Positions 9,839 through 19,085 of a stretch of DNA of 64,000 nucleotides are shown here, piece after piece. Location of the stretch: contig BLSF01000067.1 in assembly GCA_012862575.1 (NCBI GenBank), positions 156,192 through 220,191 on the forward strand, written 5' to 3'. The first letter of the stretch is position 1. Every line of letters starts with the position of its first letter. The translations under genes were made by a program, and so were the position numbers. Source of the stretch: Parietichytrium sp. I65-24A. Its lineage: Eukaryota; Sar; Bigyra; Thraustochytrida; Thraustochytriidae. The notes under the pieces were generated by a model, which saw nothing but the letters and a program-made list of their open reading frames with translations, ran no database searches and was not told where the DNA came from.

Positions 9839-10315
9839 TTTATAGTTAATCACTCTGGACCATCGATAGATTATTTTTTTTTGCGAAAAAGTATAGATTC
9901 TTCCAAACCAATCTTTGTCGCCAGGTGCCTTGTCAGCACAAGTTAGGACAATCTTGAACGATAAATGAAATGAATCAAATCGACTGTGCCAGTGGACATC
10001 GAAAACGGGTTTCGACATACAGGACTTACGATATCGTATCGACAGAGCTCTCTTTACACAGAGAGTAAAGAGAGATCGCGAATGGGGTGAGTGTAAAAAA
10101 AGCAGAGCTCGAGCAATCCTGAGATCTGAGGCCTGCGCAATCATATGAAAGATACTCAACTACAAACGAGACGTCAGAGCTGCAAGAAAGATGCAGTCTG
10201 TTCTGGATGCGTCAGGACTTGCAGCTTTCCCGACTCGAGAGCAAGAAAAATCATGGAATTGAGCCTGTCGGATAGCTTTGAAGATATATAATGCATCTAA
10301 TTTTTTATAGGACGT
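9839..10315. other. Convergent 3' region between carbonic anhydrase genes
   Basis: No gene seen. It contains the 3' untranslated regions of two converging transcripts. AT-rich runs (TTATTTTTTTTTGC at 9869 and ATATATAATGCATCTAATTTTTTATAG at about 10285) are the likely poly(A)-site regions. Confidence 0.5.
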
Positions 10316-11474
10316 TTACATAAAAGCAATCAGTGCTGCGACGGCACCAACCAAAAGAGTAGGCATCTGCGACGAGCTTGAAGTTGGGGCCGAGGTTGAG
10401 TTTGAGCCTGATGGTGTTGGGGCTGAGGTTGAGTTTGAGCTTGATGGTGTTGGGGCTGAGGTTGAGTTTGAGCTTGCTGGTGTTGGGGCTGAGGTTGGGA
10501 CGTACATTCTATTGCGGTTGTACACAGTTCGGCTATTGAGATCCTGGGTATCGCGAAAGTTGGCCTCCTCGATTCCCTGGCAATCACGGAAGGCGGCGAG
10601 CTGTGCTGCGGAGATTGTGGCAAGATCTTCCATCACGACCCAGGTCACGCTTTGGTAGCAGCCTGGAGTGGTCAAACTTCCTGGATAGAGGTAGTAGTTG
10701 GAGGTGTTGACATTCGCAATGATGTCGGAAGGGTTCAAGGTGACACTGTCCTGAAAGTCGTTTTCGATTGCCTCAACGATTGGAGTGAGTCCTGTGTTCG
10801 CAGTCTCACTTATGTTGAACAACACTCCAATCACGAGGAGTCCGTCAGCCTCTGCAGCTGCAAGCGACAGATTCGCGTACTTGGTATTATAATGCACAAA
10901 GTGAACCTCAATCGGCTGGGCCTCCGAGTCGATAGTGTCTGTTTACACCAACATACAAAAAGTATAAGTTAGAAATGGTAATTCACCTTCGCTGCTGCGT
11001 CGCGATGAACACGACTAACAACTTACGTTCGCTTCCTTTGGCGTCATCATGAGACCAGTGAAAGTGGAATTGGGCGAGTTTGTAGCTGTTTTCCGTGGAG
11101 CTGGAGCGGCCGACAATGTAAGCCAAGTTATTGTCCGCAATACTCTGATTGCTGACGCCGACCTGGATGGTGTGGTTGTTGTTTATAACGGTGACTTCTT
11201 CCTCCGTGTAGTTGAGTTCAATGGCGCCAAGACTGACATCGGCAGAGAGACCTTGCTGCAAAGCCTGGGCCGGGATGTCGATTGGGCTTTGCTCTGTCAA
11301 TCCACAGTCTGGAAAGTTCTCGGCCCAGTGTGTCTGGCCACCCTCGCCTTCATACTCCCAGTGCGCCGAGCTACCCAATCGGCGGCGAGAGTGCAAGTCA
11401 ATGAACTCGGAACCGCATGCATCGGACAGGGTCGCGCATGATGCAGCAATGACGGCTGGAATGAACGAACGCAT
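10316..11474 (-). CDS. Alpha-carbonic anhydrase, secreted/anchored (copy 2)
   Basis: Exons 11474-11027 and 10938-10316 (minus strand) encode 356 residues; the 88-nt intron has GTAAGT, a TTCTAACTT branch-like motif and AACAG. The ATG at 11474 (MRSFIPAVIAASCATLSDACG) opens a signal peptide; the frame runs further upstream into a low-complexity TKHQTPNTKYQ stretch that is unlikely to be translated. Zinc ligands are in QFHFHW and EVHFVHYN. The intron falls in the same GSE/HTID codon as in copy 1, so the two arose by duplication with inversion. The tail differs: a 33-bp repeat encodes about 3.5 units of SAPTPSSSNST, probably O-glycosylated, before a hydrophobic C-terminus (MPTLLVGAVAALIAFM). Confidence 0.92.
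10383..10500 (-). repeat. 33-bp coding minisatellite in carbonic anhydrase copy 2
   Basis: Copies begin at 10383, 10416, 10449 and (partial) 10482, each starting GTTGGGGCTGAGGTTGAG on the plus strand. It encodes the Ser/Thr/Pro-rich stalk repeat near the C-terminus. Length variation between strains would be expected. Confidence 0.9.
10939..11026 (-). other. Intron of carbonic anhydrase copy 2
   Basis: 88 nt on the minus strand, GTAAGT donor and AACAG acceptor, phase 1, at the same codon as the intron in copy 1. The sequences inside the two introns are not obviously alike, so the position but not the sequence has been kept. Confidence 0.88.
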
Positions 11475-11529
11475 CTTGGCTCGATCTGTCAGTTCCTTTG
11501 CAAGCGCTCTTCCAAGATTCCTTCTATTC

Positions 11530-11588
11530 GGTTTTGGGTTCTGGGTATTGGGTATTTGGTATTTGGTATTTGGTGTTTGGTGTTTGGT
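11530..11588. repeat. 7-bp minisatellite (GGTATTT/GGTGTTT)
   Basis: About eight imperfect copies of a G- and T-rich 7-bp unit on the plus strand, 60-115 bp upstream of the carbonic anhydrase copy 2 ATG, in its 5' leader or core promoter. Confidence 0.85.
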
Positions 11589-13920
11589 CGGCTGCTGGCG
11601 CACTCGTCCCGCTTTCACTTGATCCCTCGCGATCTGCAGCTGGACTGTGTGAAGTCACCGCCTGAACTACAATTTATCATAAGCACACTTTCAAACATGG
11701 TCAACTAAATCTTTTGTCTCAGAGATTCTCCGAGATTGAGAAAGATCACCCGGTACTAAGTACGGCAGTACTGAATGCAACTCCTAGTTCTAACCCCGCC
11801 TTAGTACTCACTGTCAATAGTAGGAAATTCACAAAGCCACTTGGATCAATGTAGTCCTGTCTGAGAGAGAGTACAGTAATATTCAGTACTACGGAGCTGA
11901 AAAAAACAGCCTGAGCAACAAACTAAATTGACCAACCACACGATCTACACATCATTTCACATTGCCAATGATCTTTTCTCTCTTTCCTTTCTTTCCTTCT
12001 TTGTTTCTTTCTTGCTTGCTTAGCATGCGAGAGCTGTCTTTCGATGCACTCACAACACTTTCCGTTACGACGACAATATTCAAAGTTTCACTCTTTCGTC
12101 TCTAGCTTGGTTTATTGTATTAAACTTGATGTTCCTCTCGCTCTCCCCAGTCGGTAAGAGGCGGAGAGGATCATAACAAATCAGACTCGCTGCGCGTGCT
12201 TGGCGCATTCCAAAGTCGGGAGGGTTTCAGAGCTGATTCGCGACAGATTTCAGAAAATTCAGAAATTCAGATTGTGAATTTTTCGAAAGCGAAGAAAATT
12301 TCAGCGTGAAGAGAGATCCAAGGGCACTTCGCACATCTGTTGCCCCTCCGGTGCTTTCCGTCAAACCTAAATCTGTTTGGCTGCTGTTGCCTGCCGTTTC
12401 GAGGATATCGTTGACGATCTCTGAGCACCCTGAGCACTTTGAGCTCCGGCACGAGTTTCAGCGATTCGTAACTCACAGATTGCGTCTTGTGAAATCACCG
12501 ATAGTTTTATATTTCTCTTGGTCTTCGCAACATTCGGCCTCTTGCCCCAGAGACGCCAAATCCGTCGCGAGAAGAGCTTCCAAATGCGCTATCGATTTGA
12601 CACTCCTGGAAGCCATTTCTATCCATTTCTCCCTTCGACTTGATAGCGTTCTTGACAGTGAATCTGAAGACTCCTACATTTAGAAACCCCACTGCCAGGA
12701 CTGCCAGGTGCAGTGCTTGACGTCCAACAGCCGTCCATTCCTATTGATTAGCTTTGGAGCATTTAGCCACTTCAGCTCAGTGTCAGACAGGAGCATGTTG
12801 TAAAGGGGGCCTTCATCTCGTTCGACGCGAAGATCGCTAAGTTAGCCCACCAACGCCTGCTGGACAACACAAGCCCTCCTTCCCACTTGCTGCTCCTCTC
12901 TTCTCCCACAGCCGCACAGGGACAGTGCGTTTTGGTTGGGCTCAGCGAGCCTTATTGAATCTCGTGATGAGGTGCCAGTGCAGGCAGTTGCCCTCTCACT
13001 GCCAGTCAGTCGCCAACATCATGCAAGCAAGCAGCTTGGCCACCACAATTTCCATGAAAGTGCGTGACCAGATTCAAGACTTCAAGAGTTCACGCTTCCA
13101 ACTTACACTTGTTGAAGAAATGGAATCTAGGCGCGGCCAATACTCTGCCAAAACACTGCCAAAACGGTCTCTTGTTGGCCAACGCACATGAGTAGAAGGC
13201 GCAAGAGGAGCTCCTCTTCAGGAGCACGCACGCACACCTCATAGAGACCGACGTGAAGGTCGCTAGGCTAATTTGCCCTGACCGACTGGAGAGGGAGGTG
13301 CAGTGCAGACTCTATCAGTAAACGTTATGATGAAGAGTATCCGGAGAAAGTGGGAGCGCGAGTGCTTTGGGAATTGCTTACGAATTGTTTGTGGTGCGGT
13401 TCGTACTGACCAGTTGCATGAAATTTACCTCACAACACGTTTTTGACACTGTTTTGACTACGATTGGGTTTTGCGTGATCAACGCACTCATGTGATGACT
13501 TTCTAAAGTTACTGTTGAGTTTGAATAATGAATAACACTTGATGTCTGGGTGTCACCAGCAATGGTATTAGTCGCACCGCACCGACCCGTCGACCCACAG
13601 CTCTCAGCGGACTGTATGAATACCGGTAAGGATGTCTTGTGAGTCTACCTGTTTACAGCATCAGCAGTGATAGTCGTATTAGCTAGTACTTGAAAGTTGG
13701 CGTTTCACCTCTTCCCCCCCCCCCCCAATTGAGGGTGGATGATCGAGAGATCTTTTGATGGATTGATTGATTTCAAGAAATCTTTTGAAACGAGGTCAAC
13801 GACGTCCAGGTTTTACTCTTTTTGTAAACGCTACTTTACGCATTTTACGCTACTTAACGCATTTTTACTCTTTTCGTAATTTCCGACCAAAAAGATGGGT
13901 TCCTCAATAACCGGTGACTC

Positions 13921-13990
13921 TCCCTGCTTCACCCCACCTTCCGATAGGGTTTGTTTACGCTCTCACTTCGTGGCTTCACGTCCCTGCTTC
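13921..13990. mobile_element. ~50-bp dispersed micro-insertion, copy B, with 10-bp direct repeats
   Basis: The word TCCCTGCTTC occurs at 13921-13930 and again at 13981-13990, bracketing exactly 50 bp (ACCCCACCTTCCGATAGGGT ... GTGGCTTCACG). The bracketed sequence matches the cores of copies A and C. The clean boundaries make this the best example of an inserted element with a target-site duplication. Confidence 0.75.
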
Positions 13991-14381
13991 CGATTGCGAG
14001 CCACAATACGGCCAGTCGGGCATTTGTTTGGATTAATTACTTCGTGTATCCCGGGACAATGACTCCGCGACTGCAGCGGTAGCAGAATTTCGCTTTAGCT
14101 TTCAATTCATTCAGTGAACACATATCAGTCAAATCAGGCTTCTGGTCCGTCGGTCGCTCACCACAGTCAACCCCCTCAAAGCTCGCTTCTGCTCGGTGTT
14201 TTCGTAAAGCAAGATTTGCCACCATTTTACAATTTTAGCAACGCGCAACGTGCGAGGACAAGTCTTTTTGACTCACGGTGATGACGCACTAGACCATTCG
14301 GAGAATCAACAGGTGTGCTTAGCTTTTTTACAATTTGTGAACGAAAGGGGTGTATACAGAGTCATGGCACATTTTAGCACA

Positions 14382-16073
14382 TCAGTCGATGTTTGCAATG
14401 TGCTGTTGTCCCTTGTATTTGTCATGCGCGACGAAGGTGAAGACAGTTTCGTTAGTGGATGCGCTCCGAGCGACGAAGCGATGGCCATGGTACGTCGTCA
14501 TCGGAGAAGATTCCCCTGGCTGAATTTGATTTTGATAGTACATCTCCTCGGTGCCGTCGTCCCAGAAAAGATTAATTGGCTCGTCTCGGTTGTTGCGGAA
14601 TTGAAGTTGAATGGATTGGTGATCTGGTGCAGGTCGCTGGTCCTTTGCCTTGTCCTTTCCTATCTTTGGGCGATTCCACAACCAAACGTTGGCACTCCAC
14701 TTGACCCCTTTAATGACGGGGCAGCCACCGTGAAGTGAGAATGCATCAAGGGAGGAGTCAGCGCCTTGGTTGTAGAAAAGAATTGCACCTCCACGGGTTG
14801 TCGAGCTCCGAAGGGCTGTAGAAGACGTGTTGCACGCCCATTGAGCGTCACTGTTTGCAATATACCCGGCGGTCTTTTCAGTCCCAGGATGCACAATCTG
14901 CTCTCCATTGTATCCGGCGTGGGTTTTTGAGAGGGGAAATACCGTGTGACCGCCCTCCTCGACGTCAGTTAGGTAGACAAACACAGTTGCAAACCGGTTT
15001 GTTCCGTTGTTGATGACCGGGTCGTGACCGTCGTAAGCAGATGCGTCGAACCAGTCGGTGTGTGGTTTGTACCACTCTGAGACGTTGTACCGCAGCACCT
15101 GCAGGGCATCGGCCATTTCATTATCGAATGGAAGGCGAGCAAGATCGAAAGACCTCCTGCGAACACGGCGCGCTGCCCAGCTGTTGAAGTCCCATGATGT
15201 ACTGGAGTTCCGTGTGTTGTCACGCCATCCGCTGAATCCCACCTCGCTTGGTTTAACAAGCTCTTGGTTGTGTCCAAGAATTGCATCAATCTCCTCGTCT
15301 GTAATGAAGTTTTCAACCTGAAATACCCGAGGGGAGCCCGACAGCTGCTTCATTCTAATTGGCTTCCCTGGAATCGGACTTGGAAGGTGCGGGAAAATAA
15401 CATTCCCGATCTCAACATATGGATACACAAATTGGATGCCTTGAGGAACAGTGAAGAGCTTGGTTCCGTTCGCGACCTCCATAAAGGAGAAAATCCTTCT
15501 TCCATTTTCGGTGAAAAGCCGGGCGCCGTTTTCTGGATTGCAGATCTCTCGCAGAGTTTCATTGTTCTCCTTTGCTACATCCATCGCTTCTGGGAGCTCT
15601 AGACACGTTGAGAAAATCATCTCATCCAAGTTGGCCCACTCTGCGCTTGTGGACTCGATGCCACTCGCACTGTTTGCGTCTCCATTATAGTACACTGTGA
15701 AGGTGACGGGAAACTCTGGCATCTCGCTCTGTGAATAGTGTGAGCGGACATCCTCACTCATGTCCTCCTCCTCGATGGGGCTCCCCATCGGAGCATTATT
15801 TTGCAAGCTGGCAAGCTTCGCCCAGTTGCGGGCAGATCTCGTCTGAGCGCGAAACCCATTCTCATCCCAAAACGCGAGGGCAACGGCGACCAATCCGACA
15901 AGTACCCCTCCGAGCGCAAGGAGTTTAAGATTCTTGTCGTTGGTTCTCTCACAACTTTGTTCGCTCTCGACACTCTTTGCAGGTTCCGGGGTCTCCACGG
16001 TCTCCACGGTCGGGAGACTCTCGTCAACCGGGGTAATGGTCTCCATTTGCTCTAGGGCTTCTTCAGGACTCAT
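14382..16073 (-). CDS. Membrane prolyl 4-hydroxylase with VHL-beta-like C-terminal domain
   Basis: A protein of 563 residues. An acidic cytoplasmic N-terminus is followed by one membrane anchor at ~49-68 (LLALGGVLVGLVAVALAFW), giving a type II ER/Golgi topology. The P4Hc domain covers ~255-470: FITDEEIDAIL, the iron ligands in YKPHTDWFDA (His, Asp) and SLHGGCPVIKGVKW (distal His, with the Lys that holds 2-oxoglutarate). It should hydroxylate peptidyl proline using O2, Fe(II) and 2-oxoglutarate. The last ~80 residues (483-563) form a separate domain: LQFRNNRDEPINLFWDDGTE, then QIQPGESSPMTTYHGHRFVAR. This resembles the beta domain of von Hippel-Lindau protein, including the PG turn and the YxGHxF segment. 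The fusion call is my inference from motif order; the hydroxylase call is firm. Confidence 0.9.
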   Translation of the reverse strand: MSPEEALEQMETITPVDESLPTVETVETPEPAKSVESEQSCERTNDKNLKLLALGGVLVGLVAVALAFWDENGFRAQTRSARNWAKLASLQNNAPMGSPIEEEDMSEDVRSHYSQSEMPEFPVTFTVYYNGDANSASGIESTSAEWANLDEMIFSTCLELPEAMDVAKENNETLREICNPENGARLFTENGRRIFSFMEVANGTKLFTVPQGIQFVYPYVEIGNVIFPHLPSPIPGKPIRMKQLSGSPRVFQVENFITDEEIDAILGHNQELVKPSEVGFSGWRDNTRNSSTSWDFNSWAARRVRRRSFDLARLPFDNEMADALQVLRYNVSEWYKPHTDWFDASAYDGHDPVINNGTNRFATVFVYLTDVEEGGHTVFPLSKTHAGYNGEQIVHPGTEKTAGYIANSDAQWACNTSSTALRSSTTRGGAILFYNQGADSSLDAFSLHGGCPVIKGVKWSANVWLWNRPKIGKDKAKDQRPAPDHQSIQLQFRNNRDEPINLFWDDGTEEMYYQNQIQPGESSPMTTYHGHRFVARSASTNETVFTFVAHDKYKGQQHIANID

Positions 16074-16544
16074 GATTTGACAATTTGCTGCTCAGTGTTT
16101 TCAGCTCGAGTCTGATTGAGTGATTGCTGGCTTGGCACGGACAATCGCCTGTTTGTCACTTGCACAGCGGAAGGAGGAGTACGGTAGCATAAGACTTTCC
16201 CTCCACGTTGGAAACGATTCCGCATGTTCCGCCTGCAGCAACGTTGCCACAAGACCTACCTACTAGTACCCTTCCTGTAGCTTACACTCTGTTGGAACTG
16301 GACAGTTTGCTGCAGAACACTCCTCCGGGCCTCCCGTCGCTTCGGGACGCGTCGATCTTACACGGTTGTTACGTGAGAAAAACGAGAGGAATTTCCCGCG
16401 GAACAGCTTGCAACGTGTGATACTATCACATAGCCCTTCGATAGCTGCTTCCCTTATCGCAACTGCCAGGTACTAGTACTGACTTTCGCCCTGGCGTATG
16501 TGATAGCTCCTGACGTTTCTCTCCTTTTTATTTGTTGAATTCAT

Positions 16545-16585
16545 CTTGATCAAATCAATTGATTGATTTCAATTGATTGATCAAG
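16545..16585. repeat. Imperfect palindrome CTTGATCAAATCAATTGA...
   Basis: The ends CTTGATCAAATCAATTGA and TTCAATTGATTGATCAAG form a near-perfect inverted repeat about 41 bp long. It includes a 14-bp direct repeat (CAATTGATTGATTT and CAATTGATTGATCA). It could fold as a hairpin. Confidence 0.75.
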
Positions 16586-17295
16586 CTCAAGAGAGAAAAC
16601 GAAACTGACTTTGCACAAGTACGGCGATTACATGAAGATCCCGTACCATGAGGCCTCAGAGCTTATATGACTGATACAAATGAAGCGCGAGTCCCAGGTA
16701 AAATCTGTAACAGCCACAGCCAGGACAGCCAACGACTCATTCGCCTTCTTTCATTCACTCAGTTGGTCGCGCGAAACTTGCTAAACTTGCCACGAAGAAC
16801 ACGCGCAAAGGCAAAAGACCCACCCACCGTCTAAACCAGAGTTGCCTCTTTCGACCCACCGCCTGATTTGCTCAATTTGATTTTCATTCTCCACGATCTC
16901 TTCTCGTTTCGATGAACATGTGAGCAAAAGACGGAATCCGACTCTCTCCGAACGTAGGAAAGAAAGTATCGAGAACAAAAAATTAATTCGGAAGAATGCA
17001 AAGAAATTTCGCACACGCGTGCCATTAAGTGCCATTTTCTCTCTGGGGTAGGGCATATTTTCGGAAACAGATAGGAATTGAAGCGGCGTGTCTAGCACTG
17101 CTTCAGCAAGTCAAAAAACATCATTCTTCTTACTGTAAAGATTTATGTGGTCCTACTTGAGAGTCGCACGAAAAGTTGCTTGTTTCAGCTTTCCTCATAA
17201 TGTACCTCACTGTGGGGAATTTTCTCCTATCATATCCTTAAGCTGTTCTATGTTGCACCACGCCACTTATGACGATCCAAGGACCTGTTCACGTA

Positions 17296-17315
17296 TGTTC
17301 ATGAGCTCATGAACA
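17296..17315. repeat. Perfect 20-bp palindrome TGTTCATGAGCTCATGAACA
   Basis: The 20 bases equal their own reverse complement. It lies about 670 bp upstream of the MBF1 ATG and is followed by two AGAACAAAT(A/G)-like words. It could be a dimeric transcription-factor site. Confidence 0.85.
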
Positions 17316-17923
17316 AATAGAACAAATATGCGAGCAATTCTTGTTTCAGGAACATTCTAGAACAGTCCGATTTTCAGTCGAGTTTCTAGAACCTTCGTCA
17401 GGCTCTCTTTGTTCGTTCTCCGCTGCTTCGTAACTAAGAGGAGCCCTACGACCGTTGTCATCTATCTGTCCTATACGAAGTCTACTATCCTTCTATTTAT
17501 TCTTAGAGGCGCCACTTTAGTACGCTCGTCCTAGTAGACATAGACCTCAGATCTATACCTCTTTAAGGCTCTCCTACGAGCAATATTTCCTATGCTATTG
17601 ATAATGTAGTACCTACCTACCTACCTAGCTAGCAGACGGAAGTGATGAATGAGAAAAGCCAACAATCAGTACAATCAGTCAACCAATCCTTAGTCGATCA
17701 ATCAGACAACACATTATTCATCAGACAAGCAGTCAAAGCAAGGATGGATACATGGATACATAGATAGAAAGATAGTTAGACGGAGCTGTGCGAAGGAGAG
17801 AGAACAAACAAACCAAACAGGCTTACTCAACCTGGTACAAGAGTACCCAAACAACGAAAGAAAGCTTTGTGCGCAGACCTACAACAACGCGGAGCACAAG
17901 CAGCGCACGGAGCATCGACCAAG

Positions 17924-17950
17924 AACAACAACAACAACAACAACAACAAG
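17924..17950 (+). repeat. (AAC)9 repeat in MBF1 leader
   Basis: A perfect triplet repeat that ends 21 bp before the MBF1 ATG. Read in frame it would encode polyglutamine, and the frame is open upstream, but the MBF1 family starts at the downstream MEQQDW. It is therefore treated as 5' UTR. Confidence 0.85.
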
Positions 17951-17970
17951 TAGAAGTAGAAGAAGGAGAG

Positions 17971-18510
17971 ATGGAGCAGCAGGACTGGGCAGAGGTGTCA
18001 TGGGACAAGACCGGCACGAAGCAGGCTGGCGTGAGCAAGAAGAAGCAGCTGGCGTCCGCAGCTCGCAAGGGCCAGCTGGAGACAGAGAAGAAGTTTGGCG
18101 CGGCCACCAACTCGCAGGGCGGCAGCGTGAACATGGTCAAGTTGGAGGAGAGCGAAGAGCTCTCCGTGGCCAAGGTGAGCGTGGAGCTGAAGAAGATGCT
18201 CATGACGGAACGGCAGAAGGCTGGCGTGACCCAGAAGGACCTCGCCACCGCATGCAACCTGAAGGCCACGGTCATCCAGGACTACGAGGCGGGCAAGGCG
18301 ATTCCTAACACTGCTGTCCTAGGCAAGATTGAGCGCGCGCTCAAGCAGAAGAATCCTGCGTTTGTGATCGGCACATTCACCAAGGCCCACAAGAAGGCCA
18401 TGGAAAAGGCAAAGGCGAAGAAGGCGGCCACGGAGGGCACTGGCTCTGCTGGGGGCGTCAAGAAGGCTGCGGCAGCGCCTGGTCCAGTGGCTCGCAGCCG
18501 CCGATTCTAA
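17971..18510 (+). CDS. MBF1: Multiprotein bridging factor 1 (MBF1)
   Basis: 179 residues from the ATG at 17971. The N-terminal MBF1 domain (MEQQDWAEVSWDKT... through KFGAATN) is followed by a helix-turn-helix of the Cro/C1 type at ~75-130 (LMTERQKAGVTQKDLATACN, IQDYEAGKAIPN, LGKIERAL). MBF1 is a nuclear/cytoplasmic coactivator that bridges TBP and bZIP-type activators and, in yeast, also acts at stalled ribosomes. The protein is about 30 residues longer than most MBF1s because of a C-terminal Ala/Lys-rich tail (KAMEKAKAKKAATEG...AAAAPGP). Codon use is strongly C/G-ending, consistent with high expression. The frame is open upstream through a polyQ stretch, which I do not include. Confidence 0.95.
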   Translation: MEQQDWAEVSWDKTGTKQAGVSKKKQLASAARKGQLETEKKFGAATNSQGGSVNMVKLEESEELSVAKVSVELKKMLMTERQKAGVTQKDLATACNLKATVIQDYEAGKAIPNTAVLGKIERALKQKNPAFVIGTFTKAHKKAMEKAKAKKAATEGTGSAGGVKKAAAAPGPVARSRRF

Positions 18511-19085
18511 GTTTGGATCTTGGAGTCAATTGACATGCACTATATTGACCGCCAGAGACAATTTTCCTCACTCTGTTGTTGGGGGAGTCTATTTGCGGCA
18601 TGGTTCCTGCTTTTTTGCCGATTCTTGCGCTGAATCGTTAGGCCGGCAAGCGATATTTGGTCTTTGATTTTTATTCTTATTTTTTCGAGATGATGAGGCG
18701 CGGTGTTTTCCAATGTCTACCTTCTGTAGTAAGGCAGAAAGGGGCCGGGAGAGTGATTGGACAAAAAGAATAAACGAACAGAATACCTAGCTTGCTTCTT
18801 GCTTTTTCAATTTCTTAGTGTCTGGAGTTCAATGTCTAAGCTTTTCATGTTCTGAACAGTTTAGACGTAGGGTTTTATCTTAGGAAATTCAGACATGCAC
18901 ATTCAACAGACAGCGCTATCGACGAAAAGAAGCAAATATGTGAAGGAGGAAAATAGAAAGAAATACTTGCTTCCGTTGATGAATTGATGAATTGGCAACA
19001 CTCAAAACTTTTAGCTGCGCTTGCAGGCCTGTAGAGTACCGGCACCAGTGGTCGCTTCTCTCATGCCGAGAAGTCAAAATTGGCA
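18511..19085. other. Convergent 3' region, MBF1 and HAD phosphatase
   Basis: No gene seen. Contains the 3' ends of two converging genes. AGAATAAACGAACAGAATACC at about 18767 is a possible poly(A) signal for MBF1. Confidence 0.45.

Larger units (their letters stand above)
11475..14381. other. Long intergenic region with repeats
   Basis: About 2.9 kb with no intact gene. The left end is the carbonic anhydrase copy 2 promoter: a 7-bp TTTGGTA-type minisatellite (about 11530-11588) lies in the leader, and GGTACTAAGTACGGCAGTACT lies at about 11751. Two short coding-like but unrecognised stretches lie at 12780-12957 and 13220-13320. A C13 run is at about 13714, and a degenerate repeat of TTTTACTCTTTT and ACGCTACTTAACGCA follows at 13810-13880. 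The micro-insertion copy B is at 13921-13990. The right end is the 3' side of the prolyl hydroxylase gene. Confidence 0.5.
16074..17970. other. Divergent intergenic region with palindromes
   Basis: About 1.9 kb without a supported gene, serving as upstream DNA for the prolyl hydroxylase (leftward) and MBF1 (rightward). It contains ACTAGTACC (about 16262) and GGTACTAGTACTGAC (about 16470), an imperfect TTGATCAA-rich palindrome (16545-16585), a perfect 20-bp palindrome (17296-17315), ACCTACCTACCTACC (about 17611), and an AAC-triplet repeat in the MBF1 leader. Confidence 0.5.

Noticed and set aside
12780-13320. Two short stretches with protein-like texture (VVKGAFISFDAKIAKLAHQR near 12800 and HLIETDVKVARLICPDRLER near 13240).
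   Set aside because: Each is under 70 codons, bounded by stops, in different frames, with no splice signals I can defend and no recognised family.
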